NCBI GenBank assembly: GCA_019637675.1
Contig: JAHBVE010000001.1
Span: 62,001 to 126,000, forward strand
Reading direction: 5' to 3'
Length of the DNA: 64,000 nt
Source of the DNA: Anaerolineales bacterium
Lineage (GTDB): Bacteria; Chloroflexota; Anaerolineae; Anaerolineales; UBA11579
Position numbers and translations under genes: made by a program. This document shows positions 35,813-47,060 of the stretch, one piece after another (the stretch's first letter is position 1; each line of letters begins with the position of its first letter). The notes beneath the pieces were generated by a model. That model was not told the DNA's origin. It saw only the letters and a program-made list of their open reading frames with translations, and ran no database searches.

Positions 35813-37174
35813 ATGTTGCAGCAAGTAGAGAAGTGGTGGCGGGTGGCCTGGGTGGGGGTGCGCCGCGTGCTGCGCTGGCTCACGCCCGGCCTGGGCATCA
35901 AGCGTTGGCTGCTGGTGATCCTTCTGGGCACCTTCCTGATCGGGGTCGGTGGCGCCATCCTGGTGCTCGATTTTTACCGCACTGCCCCTGAAACCTGGTG
36001 GACCAGTTATCTATCCACTTTATCCCTGCGATTTTTAGAGCGCCCCTTGCGCGTGCTGGTCTTTGGCGGGCTGGGCGTTGGCTTGTTGGTCTACGGCGTG
36101 CTCAACATGAACCGGGCGCTGCTTGCGCCTTACATGCGCCCGGGCCGCCCGGTGGTGGACACCCTGGTGGACCATCGCAAGCGCGGCCGCGGCCACCGCA
36201 TCGTGGTCATCGGCGGCGGGCACGGCCTCTCGACACTGCTGCGCGGCCTCAAAGCGCATACCTACAACCTGACCGCCATCGTCACTGTTGCGGATGACGG
36301 CGGCTCCTCCGGCCGCCTGCGTGACAACATGGGTGTGCTGCCTCCCGGCGACATTCGCAATTGTCTGGCTGCCCTTTCCAACGACGAAACCCTCATTACG
36401 CAATTGTTCCAATACCGCTTTCCTAGCGGGCAGGGCGGGCTGGAGGGCCATTCCTTCGGCAACCTGTTCATCAGCGCCCTGAGCGAGATCACCGGCAGCT
36501 TCGAGAAAGCCGTGGCCGAATCCGGCCGTGTACTTTCGGTGCATGGCCAGGTGCTGCCCGCCACGCTGCACGATGTGCGCCTGGTGGCTGACCTGAGCAT
36601 GCCGCTATCCGGCGAAGTGCGCGTGCACGGCGAGAGCAAGATCCCTGAGCAGCCCGGCGCGGCCGTGCGCCGCGTCTGGCTGGAGCCGAACGCCCCGCCG
36701 GCCTACCCGGCCGCGGTACGCGCCCTGCTCAACGCTGACCTGATCGTCGTGGGGCCGGGCAGCCTGTACACCAGCATTCTGCCCAACCTGCTGGTGCCTG
36801 ACCTGGCCGCCGCGCTGCGCAACAGCCCGGCGCTCAAGATCTTCATCTGCAATCTCTCCACCCAGCCGGGCGAGACGGATGGCTACTCTTGCGGCGACCA
36901 TGTGCGCGCCCTGGAGAGCCACGTCGGCTCGCACCTCTTCGATGTGGTCATCGGCAACCAGCCGCCCGAGAAGCCGCTGCCCGGCGGCGGCGAATGGGTG
37001 ACGATCGATGAAGACCTGCGCAACAACTATCCGCTGTATCTGGCCCAGGTGGCTGACCCGCAAAAGCCCGGCCAACACATGACCGATAAGCTGGCCCAAC
37101 TCCTGGTGGACCTGCTGCAGGAGCGCACCGGCCCGCTGACCCGAGAAGACGACGAGACGAGTGATGTTCAATAA
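35813..37174 (+). CDS. yvcK: YvcK-family gluconeogenesis factor with two N-terminal transmembrane segments
   Basis: A 453-residue protein. Residues from about 115 on are a YvcK/CofD-like domain: [44 protein letters not shown] and [16 protein letters not shown]. YvcK binds UDP-sugars and is needed for growth on gluconeogenic carbon and for cell-wall homeostasis in Bacillus. Here the domain is preceded by two transmembrane helices (about 28-48 and 70-92), so it is held at the membrane. Its 3' end overlaps pgk by 11 bases, joining it to the triose-phosphate part of glycolysis. A TATCAT box lies 9 bases before the ATG. Confidence 0.93.
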   Translation: MLQQVEKWWRVAWVGVRRVLRWLTPGLGIKRWLLVILLGTFLIGVGGAILVLDFYRTAPETWWTSYLSTLSLRFLERPLRVLVFGGLGVGLLVYGVLNMNRALLAPYMRPGRPVVDTLVDHRKRGRGHRIVVIGGGHGLSTLLRGLKAHTYNLTAIVTVADDGGSSGRLRDNMGVLPPGDIRNCLAALSNDETLITQLFQYRFPSGQGGLEGHSFGNLFISALSEITGSFEKAVAESGRVLSVHGQVLPATLHDVRLVADLSMPLSGEVRVHGESKIPEQPGAAVRRVWLEPNAPPAYPAAVRALLNADLIVVGPGSLYTSILPNLLVPDLAAALRNSPALKIFICNLSTQPGETDGYSCGDHVRALESHVGSHLFDVVIGNQPPEKPLPGGGEWVTIDEDLRNNYPLYLAQVADPQKPGQHMTDKLAQLLVDLLQERTGPLTREDDETSDVQ

Positions 37175-38339
37175 GAAAACGATCGCGGATATTGACCCGC
37201 AAGGCAAGCGCGTCCTGGTACGCGTAGACTTCAACGTGCCGCTGGATGGCGGCGTAGTGCAAGACGACACGCGCATGACCGCCGCCCTGCCGACCATCGA
37301 GGATCTGCTGAGCCGCGGCGCAGCCGTCATCCTGTGCTCGCATCTGGGGCGCCCCAAAGACGCGCCCGATCCCAAGTATTCGCTGGCCCCAGTGGCGGCC
37401 CACTTGCGCACGCTCACCCAGGCGCCCGTGCACTTTGTGGAAGAGACCGTCGGCCCTAAGGCGGAAGCCGCCGCCAAGGCGTTGAAGCCGGGCGAGATAT
37501 TGGTGCTGGAGAATACGCGCTTCTACCCGGGCGAAACCAAGAATGACCCGGCCATGGCTGAAGCGCTGGCCAAGCTGGCCGATATTTACGTCAATGATGC
37601 TTTCGGCTCGGCCCACCGCGCCCATGCTTCCACCGAAGGCGTGGCCCGTCACCTGCCCGCCGTGGCAGGCTTGCTGATGGAAAAAGAGATCCAGTATCTC
37701 GGCCAGGCGTTGGCCGAGCCCAAGCGGCCCTTCGTCGCCATCCTGGGCGGGGCCAAGGTCAGCGATAAGATCGAGGTCATTCGCAACCTGCTCAGCAAGG
37801 CTGACCAGGTGCTGATCGGCGGCGGCATGGCCAACACCTTCTTCGCCGCCCAGGGCATCGCCATGGGCGACTCGTTGGTGGAGCCGGATGCGATCGAGAC
37901 CGCCAAAGGCTTGCTGGCCGACGCGGCCGGCAAGCTGACCCTGCCGGTTGATTTCGTGATCGCGGATGCGTTCAGCGCTGAGGCGCAGCACAAGACCGTG
38001 CCGGTGGGCGATGTGCCCGCCGGCTGGCGCGTGCTCGACATTGGCCCGCACAGCGTCGCCGCCTTCGGCGCCGCGGTCAGCGCGGCTGGCACCGTGGTAT
38101 GGAACGGGCCGATGGGCGTGTTCGAGCTGGCGCCCTTCGCGGCCGGCACCGTCGGCGTGGCGCAAGCCGTAGCCGATTCGGGCGCGGTCAGCATCGTAGG
38201 CGGCGGCGACTCGGTCGCCGCGCTGCAGCAATCCGGCCTGGCCGGCAAGATCACCCATATCTCCACGGGCGGCGGCGCTTCGCTGGAGATGCTGGAAGGC
38301 AAACTGCTGCCGGGTCTGGCAGCCCTGGAGGATAGATGA
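37164..38339 (+). CDS. pgk: Phosphoglycerate kinase
   Basis: A 391-residue PGK interconverting 1,3-bisphosphoglycerate and 3-phosphoglycerate with ATP. Motifs are [14 protein letters not shown], the Arg-rich [36 protein letters not shown] and the C-terminal GGGDSVAAL with [16 protein letters not shown] at 37161 immediately precedes the ATG used here. It overlaps yvcK at its start and tpiA at its end, making a three-gene operon. Confidence 0.98.
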   Translation: MFNKKTIADIDPQGKRVLVRVDFNVPLDGGVVQDDTRMTAALPTIEDLLSRGAAVILCSHLGRPKDAPDPKYSLAPVAAHLRTLTQAPVHFVEETVGPKAEAAAKALKPGEILVLENTRFYPGETKNDPAMAEALAKLADIYVNDAFGSAHRAHASTEGVARHLPAVAGLLMEKEIQYLGQALAEPKRPFVAILGGAKVSDKIEVIRNLLSKADQVLIGGGMANTFFAAQGIAMGDSLVEPDAIETAKGLLADAAGKLTLPVDFVIADAFSAEAQHKTVPVGDVPAGWRVLDIGPHSVAAFGAAVSAAGTVVWNGPMGVFELAPFAAGTVGVAQAVADSGAVSIVGGGDSVAALQQSGLAGKITHISTGGGASLEMLEGKLLPGLAALEDR

Positions 38340-39097
38340 TGGCGCGTGTTCCGCTGATCGCTGGCAATTGGAAGATGAACAAGACGGTGGGCGAGGCCCT
38401 GCGCCTGGTGGACGAAATGCTCCCCGGCTTGCAGGCAGTGCAAGGTGTGGAGAAACTGCTGTGCCCGCCGGCCATCGCCATCATGCCGGTGGCGGCCATG
38501 CTGGAAGGCAAGGGCATTGGCCTGGGCGCGCAGAACCTGCACTGGGAGAAAGACGGCGCCTATACCGGCGAGCTTTCGACCGCCATGGTGGCCGAGTTTT
38601 GCCAATACGTGATCGTCGGCCACTCTGAGCGGCGCGCCCTGTTCGGCGACAGTGACCTGAACGTGCACCGCAAGGTGACCGCCGCCCTGGCGGCCGGCCT
38701 GAAGCCGGTGCTGTGCATCGGTGAAACGCTGGAGCAGAACGAGGCCGGCCGCGCCGCCGAGGTGCTCAGCGCCCAGCTGCGTGCCGCCCTGGAAGGCGTG
38801 CAGATCAATTCGGCCGAGGCGCTGGTGGTGGCCTATGAGCCGGTGTGGGCCATCGGCACCGGCAAAGCTGCCAGCCCGGAGCCGATCAATACGCTATTAC
38901 GCAATGTGGTGCGTCCCACGCTGGCCGGCCTGCTGGGCCAAGAGCTGGCGGAGGGCGTGCGCGTGCTATATGGCGGTTCGGTGAATGCGGCCAATGCGGG
39001 CGAGTACTTCGCCCAGCCGGAGGTGGACGGCGCGCTGGTGGGCGGCGCCAGCCTGAAAGCGGCCGACTTCCTCGCCATCACCCAGGCAGCAGCCTAG
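38336..39097 (+). CDS. tpiA: Triose-phosphate isomerase
   Basis: A 253-residue TIM barrel converting dihydroxyacetone phosphate and glyceraldehyde 3-phosphate. Catalytic residues are seen in GNWKMNKT (Asn, Lys), VGHSERR (His) and [11 protein letters not shown] (Glu). The phosphate-binding loop is [14 protein letters not shown]. The start overlaps the pgk stop as ATGA; a second ATG follows directly at 38339. It is the last gene of the yvcK-pgk-tpiA operon and converges on the diguanylate cyclase gene 9 bases away. Confidence 0.98.
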   Translation: MMARVPLIAGNWKMNKTVGEALRLVDEMLPGLQAVQGVEKLLCPPAIAIMPVAAMLEGKGIGLGAQNLHWEKDGAYTGELSTAMVAEFCQYVIVGHSERRALFGDSDLNVHRKVTAALAAGLKPVLCIGETLEQNEAGRAAEVLSAQLRAALEGVQINSAEALVVAYEPVWAIGTGKAASPEPINTLLRNVVRPTLAGLLGQELAEGVRVLYGGSVNAANAGEYFAQPEVDGALVGGASLKAADFLAITQAAA

Positions 39098-39106
39098 CTA
39101 TCTTCG

Positions 39107-40492
39107 TTAGCGGTTTTGACCAAACAGGCGGACATTGTTTCCGCCTTGTTGTTTAACTTCGTACATGGCGCGGTCGGCCGCCCGCAGCAGCGCCTCCGCA
39201 TCCGGCTCCTGCCCGCTCAGGGCGATGCCGATGCTGGCGGTGATGTTGACTTCCTGGGCCGGGTTGCTGAGCTGGAACGGGCGCAGCACCGCCTCCCGCA
39301 CGCGGGCCGACACCTGCATCGCATCTTCGGCTTCCGTGACCCCGTCCAGGAACACGGCGAACTCGTCGCCGCCCAGGCGCGCCACCACATCCCCGGGGCG
39401 GATGCTGGCTTCCACCCGCCGGGCAAAGTTGTACAGCAGTTCGTCTCCGGCCATATGCCCGAAAGTGTCGTTGAACACCTTCAGATCATCCAGGTCAATA
39501 AAAAGCACCGCATAGCCGTAGCTGTCGTTCTCTGCCAGCAGGTTGGCGCGGCGCACATGGTCTATAAAGAAAGAGCGATTGGGGATCTGGGTGAGCGCAT
39601 CATGCGTGGCATGGTGCTGCAGCACTTCCTGGGTCAGCTTGCGCACGGTGATGTTGTGCAGCACGCATACCCAGCCGCCATGCTGCGATTGCAGCGGGGC
39701 GGTGTGCCAATCAAAATGCTGGTCGCCCAGCGTGATCTCCAGATCGAAGGCCTGCGCACTGTTGAACAGCCCGGCCACCCGCTCGATCTCGGCCGCCTCC
39801 AGCTGCTTTCGCTGCAGCACCTGCTGTAGGGTCATGGCCTCATCCGCGGTCAGGCCGAAGTAATCCATGGCCGCCTGGTTGGCGCGGGTCAGGCTCAGCT
39901 CGGCGGAGAGCAGCAGGATCGGGTCCGGCGTGCTCTGCAGCAGCGCATCGAACAGCGCGGTCTGCTCCATCAGCTCGGCCTGGAACTTGCGCTTGCCGGT
40001 GATATTGCAGAACATGATCTCGGTGCCGATCACGTTGCCTTCGTCATCCTTGCTGGCTACCGCTGAGCACATGGCGAACACCGGCACGCCGTGTTTGTTG
40101 TACAGGCTCAGCTCGCGCTCGCGTACGAAGCCGTTGTCGCGGATGTCGCTGAACAGGCGCGTCACCTCGGTCTCGTTGTTCCACATGTATTCGGGGAACG
40201 GCTTGTTGAGCAGTTTGTTGTTGCTGTCCTCGCCCATCATGGTGAGGAAGTACGGGTTGGCATACGTGATCTGGTTCTCGGCGTTGGTGTACACCACGCC
40301 GTCGTGGGCGTTGTTGTGAAAATTGAGGTCAGACATGGCGCGCTCAAGAAAGTTGCGCTCCAGCGACACCTTCTCAAGCTTGTGCTTGAGCTCGGCGTTC
40401 TCTTTGCGCAGCCTGGTCAGCGCTGGTGAAGCCGGCGCACGTTTGACCGCCGCTTTTTTAGCGGCCTTCTTCGCAGTTTTCTTGACGGCCAT
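39107..40492 (-). CDS. PAS-containing diguanylate cyclase with Lys/Ala-rich N-terminus
   Basis: A 461-residue protein predicted to make cyclic di-GMP. The first 20 residues are Lys/Ala repeats like those of histone H1 tails (KKTAKKAAKKAAVKR), followed by a coiled coil (about 25-50). Two PAS domains come next (about 55-170 and 175-285). The GGDEF domain has an intact active site at 374-378 and an RPGD inhibitory site at 365-368, five residues upstream, so product inhibition is expected. The basic tail may bind nucleic acid or the membrane; this is unproven. No transmembrane segment is present. Confidence 0.93.
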   Translation of the reverse strand: MAVKKTAKKAAKKAAVKRAPASPALTRLRKENAELKHKLEKVSLERNFLERAMSDLNFHNNAHDGVVYTNAENQITYANPYFLTMMGEDSNNKLLNKPFPEYMWNNETEVTRLFSDIRDNGFVRERELSLYNKHGVPVFAMCSAVASKDDEGNVIGTEIMFCNITGKRKFQAELMEQTALFDALLQSTPDPILLLSAELSLTRANQAAMDYFGLTADEAMTLQQVLQRKQLEAAEIERVAGLFNSAQAFDLEITLGDQHFDWHTAPLQSQHGGWVCVLHNITVRKLTQEVLQHHATHDALTQIPNRSFFIDHVRRANLLAENDSYGYAVLFIDLDDLKVFNDTFGHMAGDELLYNFARRVEASIRPGDVVARLGGDEFAVFLDGVTEAEDAMQVSARVREAVLRPFQLSNPAQEVNITASIGIALSGQEPDAEALLRAADRAMYEVKQQGGNNVRLFGQNR

Positions 40493-40560
40493 ACCTTAAA
40501 AGAACCTCAACTCTCTGCAGAGTGTACACCTTTCAAAAACGTCAAAAATGCCTGGCTAAC

Positions 40561-40590
40561 AAAACTGCAAGCCATCTGCTTGCAGTTTTA
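40561..40590 (-). terminator. Rho-independent terminator at the end of upp
   Basis: A 12-bp stem AAAACTGCAAGC with its complement and a 5-base loop has flanking T-runs. It overlaps the stop codon of upp in the reverse direction. Confidence 0.8.
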
Positions 40591-41214
40591 TCCTGTGCCA
40601 AACTGGCGGTCGCCCGCATCGCCCAGGCCGGGCACGATGTAGCCGATCTCGTTCAGGCGCTCATCTTTGGCGCCGAGGAAGATGGGCACGTCCGGGTGCT
40701 CCTGATTCAGATGCTGGATGCCTTCGGGCGCGCCCAGCAGGCCGATGTAGCGAATGTTCTTGACGCCCCATTCCTTGAGGATGCTCACCGTGGCCGCCGC
40801 CGAGCCGCCAGTGGCCAGCATAGGGTCCAGCACCAGGCATACGCCTACGGTGGGGGCCAGCGGCAGCTTGTTGTAGTACTGCACCGGCTGCAGGGTCTTC
40901 TCATCGCGGAACAGGCCGATGTGCCAGACCTGCGCATCCGGGATCAGCTCCCACACGCCGTCCACCATGCCCAGGCCAGCGCGCAAGATCGGCACCAGGC
41001 CGATCGTGTCTTCCATCTCGCCGCCTTCGGCTTTGCCCATCGGCGTCTCGACCACTTTCTTGATCGTATGCAGATCGCGGGTGGCCTCATACGTCAGCAG
41101 GGCACTGATCTCTTTGACTAACTCTCTGAATTTACGGGGTTCTGTGGATTTGTCTCTAAGGATGGTGAGCTTGTGTAAGACCATGGGGTGTGTGGATACG
41201 TTCTCTTGGGCCAT
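40588..41214 (-). CDS. upp: Uracil phosphoribosyltransferase
   Basis: A 208-residue enzyme of pyrimidine salvage that makes UMP from uracil and PRPP. Visible signatures are [29 protein letters not shown], the PRPP loop [16 protein letters not shown] and [25 protein letters not shown]. The start at 41214 has GGAGG 7 bases upstream; the frame is open to 41346, but that includes the divergent promoter region. A pyrimidine-nucleoside phosphorylase elsewhere in the window (51022) could supply its uracil. Confidence 0.97.
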   Translation of the reverse strand: MAQENVSTHPMVLHKLTILRDKSTEPRKFRELVKEISALLTYEATRDLHTIKKVVETPMGKAEGGEMEDTIGLVPILRAGLGMVDGVWELIPDAQVWHIGLFRDEKTLQPVQYYNKLPLAPTVGVCLVLDPMLATGGSAAATVSILKEWGVKNIRYIGLLGAPEGIQHLNQEHPDVPIFLGAKDERLNEIGYIVPGLGDAGDRQFGTG

Positions 41215-41253
41215 GCGCGTTCCTCCGTGGCTATTGGGTTGTAAATTGCGCCG

Positions 41254-41259
41254 ATTATA
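41254..41259 (-). promoter_or_regulatory. Candidate -10 box for upp
   Basis: TATAAT on the reverse strand about 40 bases before the upp ATG, inside the 95-base divergent gap with ruvB. Confidence 0.4.
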
Positions 41260-41295
41260 TACGCGCAGGCGCATCGCCGCGATTTTTTGAACCTG

Positions 41296-41301
41296 TATAA
41301 T
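41296..41301 (+). promoter_or_regulatory. Candidate -10 box close to the ruvB start
   Basis: Consensus TATAAT ends 8 bases before the ruvB ATG. This implies transcription starting at or next to the start codon, with no room for a Shine-Dalgarno sequence. Confidence 0.5.
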
Positions 41302-41309
41302 CCTTCGCA

Positions 41310-42335
41310 ATGAGCGACACGCCGCGCCTGGTTGACCCGGCGCCACAAATCACAGACCGCAGCGAACCAGCCCTGCGCCCCCGCAAACTTGATGAACTGA
41401 TCGGCCAGAAGAACGTCAAGGAGAACCTTGCCATTCTGCTGGACGCAGCCCGCCAGCGCGGTGAAGCGCTGGACCATGTGCTCTTCTATGGCCCGCCCGG
41501 CCTCGGCAAGACCACCCTGGCGCACATCCTGGCCAATGAGATGGGCGTCAACATCAAGGTCACCGCTGGCCCGGCCATCGAGCGCCAGGGCGACTTGGCG
41601 GCTATCCTGAGCAACCTCAACGAGGGCGATGTGCTCTTCGTGGATGAGATCCACCGCCTCGGCAAAGCCGTGGAAGAAGTGCTCTACCCCGCCATGGAAG
41701 ACTACGCGCTCGACATCGTGATCGGCAAAGGCCCCTCGGCCCGCGCCATCCGCCTCAAGCTGCCGCGCTTCACGGTCATCGGCGCCACCACCCGGCTGGC
41801 GCTGCTCACCGCGCCGCTGCGTGCCCGCTTCGGCGCCACCTTCCGCCTGGACTACTACGAGCCCGAGGCGATCCGCGCCATCCTGGCCCGGGCCGCCGGC
41901 GAACTGGGCCTGCAGCCGGATGCTGAGGGCATGCAGGAGATCGCCACCCGCAGCCGCGGCACGCCCCGCGTCGCGCTGCGCCTGCTGCGCCGCGTGCGTG
42001 ACTATGCCGAGGTGCGCGCCAATGGGCAGCTCAATCGCGCGGTAGCCCAGCAAGCCCTGCAGCTGCTGGAGGTGGACGAGCTGGGCTTGGACGAACTGGA
42101 CCGGCGCGTGCTGCGCGTGATCATCGAGAAGTTCAGCGGCGGCCCGGTAGGGCTCAACACCATCTCGGCCGCGGTCAGCGAAGAGCCCGACACCATCATG
42201 GATGTGGTCGAGCCGTACCTGATGCAGCTCGGCTTCCTGGAGCGCCGTGCCCAGGGCCGCCACGCCACGCTGGCCGCCTGCAATCACCTCGGGCTGCCCG
42301 TCCCGGCCCAGCTGAACACGCCCACTCTGTTTTGA
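41310..42335 (+). CDS. ruvB: Holliday junction branch-migration helicase RuvB
   Basis: A 341-residue RuvB, the AAA+ motor that works with RuvA at Holliday junctions. Motifs are [19 protein letters not shown], Walker [13 protein letters not shown], Walker [12 protein letters not shown] and the sensor [18 protein letters not shown]. The C-terminal winged helix shows [14 protein letters not shown] and [12 protein letters not shown]. Neither ruvA nor ruvC is adjacent. It is divergent from upp and followed by a palindromic repeat before queA. Confidence 0.98.
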   Translation: MSDTPRLVDPAPQITDRSEPALRPRKLDELIGQKNVKENLAILLDAARQRGEALDHVLFYGPPGLGKTTLAHILANEMGVNIKVTAGPAIERQGDLAAILSNLNEGDVLFVDEIHRLGKAVEEVLYPAMEDYALDIVIGKGPSARAIRLKLPRFTVIGATTRLALLTAPLRARFGATFRLDYYEPEAIRAILARAAGELGLQPDAEGMQEIATRSRGTPRVALRLLRRVRDYAEVRANGQLNRAVAQQALQLLEVDELGLDELDRRVLRVIIEKFSGGPVGLNTISAAVSEEPDTIMDVVEPYLMQLGFLERRAQGRHATLAACNHLGLPVPAQLNTPTLF

Positions 42336-42418
42336 TCCACAGATAAACACAGATGCCGAAAACGGATAAAGCAGATACATCTGAGTTCATCTGCTTAGCA
42401 TCTGTGTGCATCTGTGGA
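42336..42418. repeat. 83-base palindromic repeat (CACAGAT family) between ruvB and queA
   Basis: The outer arms TCCACAGATAAACACAGATG and CATCTGTGTGCATCTGTGGA match as an imperfect inverted repeat (19 of 21 bases over the full arms). The inner arms GCAGATACATCTGAG and TTCATCTGC add a second hairpin. One arm recurs at 10441-10479. It lies within 12 bases of the queA start and could form a large hairpin in the mRNA. Confidence 0.8.
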
Positions 42419-42429
42419 AAGTATTGGCC

Positions 42430-43446
<1,017 letters not shown>

Positions 43447-43448
43447 TG

Positions 43449-46400
43449 CTAGTCACCGTTGCAGGTGTCCAGCACCTGCAAGAATGCCTCAACCACCTGC
43501 GGGTCAAACTGGCTTCCGCTGCAGCGCTTCAGTTCGGCGATGGCTTCTTCCTTCGAGCGCGCTTTGCGGTACACACGTTCATCAGTCATGGCCACATACG
43601 CATCCGCCACGCTGATGATGCGAGCGATCTTGGGGATCTCATCGCCCTTCAACCCGTCAGGGTAGCCGGAGCCGTCGTAGCGCTCCTGGTGGGCACGGAT
43701 GATCGGCGCCACCGAAGCCAGGTTGCGCACCGGCTCCACAATACGGGCGCCGATCTCGGGGTGCTGGCGCATCACTTCCAGCTCAGCCTGCTCCAGTGAG
43801 CTAGGCTTGCGCAAGATCTCATCCGGCACGCCGATCTTGCCAATATCGTGCAGCAAGGCGCCCCACTTGATATCGATCAACTCCTCAGGAGTACAGCCCA
43901 GCAGGCGGCCGGTCTCCACGGCCATATCCACCAGGCGCTGGCTGTGGCCGCTGGTGTAGGTGTCACGCACATCGATCGCGCTGGCCAGGGCGCTCACCGT
44001 TTGCAGGTAGGCGTCCTGCGCTTCTTCGAACAGGCGCACATTCTCCAACGCGATGCCGGCGTGGATCGCAAAGGTGGACACCAGGTCAGCATCGGCCTGC
44101 GAGAACTGCTTGGAGGTGTAGCCGTCCACGGTCAGCACGCCAATGCAAGCCCCGCGGGCGATCAGCGGCGCGCCGATCCACGATTTGACGTTTTGGGCGC
44201 CTTCCAACTGCAGCCAGTCGGGGTGGTCGCCAATATCCTCGTACAGCACGGTGCGCTGTTCAAACAGCAGTGGGTGGGCAAACTTGTCTTCGGCGATCGG
44301 CAGTTCTAGGCCAACCACATCGCTGGCTAAGTTGCCGGCCACCGCGTGCACGATCAGGTTCTCGCCGCGCACCAGTTGCACCGAAGCGCTGTCGAACGGC
44401 ACCACCCGCTTGAGCTGATCCAGGATCAGGTCAAGCACGCTGGCCCGGTCGGCGGCTGAGCCCAGGATCGCGGCCACCTCGCGCAGCGTTTCCGCCTGGC
44501 TGCGCTGGAAGCGCTCGGATTGCAGCAGGCGCAGCTTCTCGATCGCTGTGCCGGTCTGCCCGGCGATTGTGCTCAGCAGGCGCAGGTCAGAGTCGGTGAA
44601 GGCGTTGACCCGTACGCTCTCGGCGTTGATCACACCCAGCACGCGGTTGCCGTTGCCCAGGATCGGCACACACAGCTCAGAGCGCATGCTGGGGTTGACC
44701 CGCATGTAGCTGGGTTCCTTGTGCACATCCGGCACGCGCCAGGCCTTGCCGGTAGCGGCCACGCGGCCGGTCACACCCTCGGCCAGGCTCACCACCCGGC
44801 TCAGGTCCTGCGGGGCGATGCCGCGGTACGAGGGATGCACGGTCAGCTTGTCGCCGTCCGCGTGCATCATCAGGAAACCGAACTTGTCCGTGTACAGACT
44901 GGCGCCGATGATCTCGGTAGCGCGCTCGATCAGCTCATCTTCGCCCTTGGCGTTCACGGCCGCCTGGGTGATGGCGTGCAGCACCGTCAGCTCTTGCAGC
45001 TGGCGCTTGGTCGACTCGAACAGGTGCACGCTTTCCAGGAACATCGAGATCTGGTCACCCAGGGTCGAGAGCGCCGCGATCTCGTAATCGTCGAATGCGT
45101 TGGGCTGCTGGCTTTCAATGTTCAACAAGGCATACACCTTGTTGTAGATCTTGATCGGGATGACGATCTCAGACTCGATCTTGGCAAAGCCTTCCACCAG
45201 CAAAAAGTCAGGATGGCTGCTGGCGTGGTTGGTGTAGACCACCTCCCCTGTACGGGCCGCCAGCCCCAGCAGGCCCAGGCCAAAGGGTTGGATGTAGCCC
45301 TGGCGCTCAGCCATAAGCTCAAAGCCGCCCGCCACCGCCTCCACAATGTAAGACTGCGTATCATCATCCACGCGGGAGATGTCGGTGGAGTAATAGCCCA
45401 TGCGGCGGTGCAAACACTCCACAATGATCTGGAACAGCTTGTCGCGCTCCAGAATGCCGCTCATGCGGTTGGTCAGCTCGTTGAGCACGGCCAGTTGGTG
45501 CGTGCGGCGGCTTTCGGCGGCGGCGTTGCGCAGCCGCTCGATGCCGGTCGCCAGTTGGCCCGCCAGGGTGACCAGCAGGCGCTCATCGTCTTCGGTGAAG
45601 TGGTTGAGCTCGCGGCTCTCGGTATTGATGATGCCGATCACCCGGTCGCCGATCTTCATCGGCACGCATAGCTCAGACAGCGTCTTCTTGTCGTAATCCA
45701 GGTAGTTGGCTTCCTGGCGCGTATCGTTGATGCGCATCGGCTTGCCGGTCTGGGCTACGCGCCCGGTCACGCCCTGGCCCAGCGGGATCGGCTTGCTGGC
45801 GACCTCCGGGGCGGATTCGTACGAGGGGTGAATGTGCAGTTGCCCGTCTTCACCCAATAGGATGATGCCGAAGTTGTCCGAATAAATACTATGGCGGATG
45901 AGCTGCGTGGCGCTTTCGATCAGCTCGTCCACGCTCTTCGCCTCCGTGGTGGAGTTGGCCACCTGCTGCAATATGGTCAACTCCTGCAGTTGACGGCGGG
46001 TCGCCTGGAAGAGGCGCGCATTCTCGATCGCCACGGCGGCCTGGTGGCACAGGGTCTGGGCTAAATAGATCTCGCGGCTGCTATAGGTATGGCCTTCGCG
46101 TTTATCTTGCAGCTCCGCCAGGCCGATCGTCTTGCTCTGCGCCAGCAGGGGCAGGATCAGCACAGTAGACGCGCCGGAAGACTTCATCGCCTTCTTCTCG
46201 GCTTCACTGGTCGAGTTTGAATTGATGTGTTTTTGGATCGGGCGGCCGAGCTCCAGCACGGTGTTGACGTCCAGATCAGGGGCAACCGGCTTGGGTTGGC
46301 TGCGCGCCAGGGTGTAGCTGTGTCGCAGGCGCAGGTCTTTGGTATCGGCCAGCCAGTCGTAGGCGATAAACGCATTCGCGTCCAGCAGCGTGGCTAACTG

Positions 46401-46961
46401 CCTGCCGACCACTTCCAACACTTTATCAATATCCAGGCTGGAGGCGATGCTGGCTCCGGTGAGCGCCAGGGCGGCCAGCTCGTCTACATGCTGGCCGTCT
46501 TCGACCCAGCTGGTGGTGTCAACTTCGGGGCTGGAAATAAGAACGCGAATGAGTTCAGTATCCTTGACCGGCAGGCTGGAGATCTGCGCTTTACCGGTGA
46601 TCTGCTTGCCGCTGGGTGTGCGCCCGTGCCATTCAAACTCAGGCGTCTCGCCGCTGCGCACACGCTCCAGGTAGTCCTGGTAGCGTTGCAGAGTGGCGCT
46701 CTTCGGCGCGTACTTGACTGCGCTCAACTGGTTGAAGGTCAGCCCATACAGGGCGCCTTCGTCCGCCTCGAACAGCAGCAGGGCGCTCTGGTTTGCCACC
46801 AGGATCTTGCCGCTGTCTGCATGCAGGATGAGCACGGCTTCGGCGATGTGCTCCACCAGCGCTTTGACCTTGCTCAGGTTGCGCAAAGCATCCGCGTCCG
46901 GAGCATTCTGGCGCGAGCGTGAGTCTTTGAAGGAGGCTAGCAGCATCGGTTCAGTACCCAT
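43449..46961 (-). CDS. PAS/five-GAF/HD-GYP protein, probable cyclic-di-GMP phosphodiesterase
   Basis: A 1170-residue signalling protein without transmembrane segments. A PAS domain (about 25-140) is followed by five GAF domains spanning about 160-970; the second and fourth are alike (GQGVTGRVAQTGKP, EGVTGRVAATGKA). The C-terminal HD-GYP domain (about 980-1165) has ALLHDIGKIGVPDEIL and AHQERYDGSGYPDGLKGDEI, with catalytic His-Asp and GYP motifs intact. It should hydrolyse cyclic di-GMP under control of several ligands. It is the last gene after the two small peptide genes on the same strand (100-base gap); whether it shares their transcript is unknown. Confidence 0.94.
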   Translation of the reverse strand: MGTEPMLLASFKDSRSRQNAPDADALRNLSKVKALVEHIAEAVLILHADSGKILVANQSALLLFEADEGALYGLTFNQLSAVKYAPKSATLQRYQDYLERVRSGETPEFEWHGRTPSGKQITGKAQISSLPVKDTELIRVLISSPEVDTTSWVEDGQHVDELAALALTGASIASSLDIDKVLEVVGRQLATLLDANAFIAYDWLADTKDLRLRHSYTLARSQPKPVAPDLDVNTVLELGRPIQKHINSNSTSEAEKKAMKSSGASTVLILPLLAQSKTIGLAELQDKREGHTYSSREIYLAQTLCHQAAVAIENARLFQATRRQLQELTILQQVANSTTEAKSVDELIESATQLIRHSIYSDNFGIILLGEDGQLHIHPSYESAPEVASKPIPLGQGVTGRVAQTGKPMRINDTRQEANYLDYDKKTLSELCVPMKIGDRVIGIINTESRELNHFTEDDERLLVTLAGQLATGIERLRNAAAESRRTHQLAVLNELTNRMSGILERDKLFQIIVECLHRRMGYYSTDISRVDDDTQSYIVEAVAGGFELMAERQGYIQPFGLGLLGLAARTGEVVYTNHASSHPDFLLVEGFAKIESEIVIPIKIYNKVYALLNIESQQPNAFDDYEIAALSTLGDQISMFLESVHLFESTKRQLQELTVLHAITQAAVNAKGEDELIERATEIIGASLYTDKFGFLMMHADGDKLTVHPSYRGIAPQDLSRVVSLAEGVTGRVAATGKAWRVPDVHKEPSYMRVNPSMRSELCVPILGNGNRVLGVINAESVRVNAFTDSDLRLLSTIAGQTGTAIEKLRLLQSERFQRSQAETLREVAAILGSAADRASVLDLILDQLKRVVPFDSASVQLVRGENLIVHAVAGNLASDVVGLELPIAEDKFAHPLLFEQRTVLYEDIGDHPDWLQLEGAQNVKSWIGAPLIARGACIGVLTVDGYTSKQFSQADADLVSTFAIHAGIALENVRLFEEAQDAYLQTVSALASAIDVRDTYTSGHSQRLVDMAVETGRLLGCTPEELIDIKWGALLHDIGKIGVPDEILRKPSSLEQAELEVMRQHPEIGARIVEPVRNLASVAPIIRAHQERYDGSGYPDGLKGDEIPKIARIISVADAYVAMTDERVYRKARSKEEAIAELKRCSGSQFDPQVVEAFLQVLDTCNGD

Positions 46962-47060
46962 AAGCGCTGCTCATCTTGCGGGCATGCGTCATGTTAAGGG
47001 AAGGGTGCTTTGCCGCCCGTGATGGGCGGGGTGGCATCTCCCAAAGTAATGCTAGGCTTC

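Noticed and set aside
39121..39150. Hairpin in the 3' end of the cyclase gene as a terminator for tpiA
   Set aside because: The stem is 6 bp with a mismatch beyond it and the T-run is interrupted; too weak to call.
44520..45671. Long forward-strand frame opposite the GAF/HD-GYP gene
   Set aside because: His/Gln/Ala-rich composition typical of antisense translation; the reverse-strand gene has five recognisable GAF domains.
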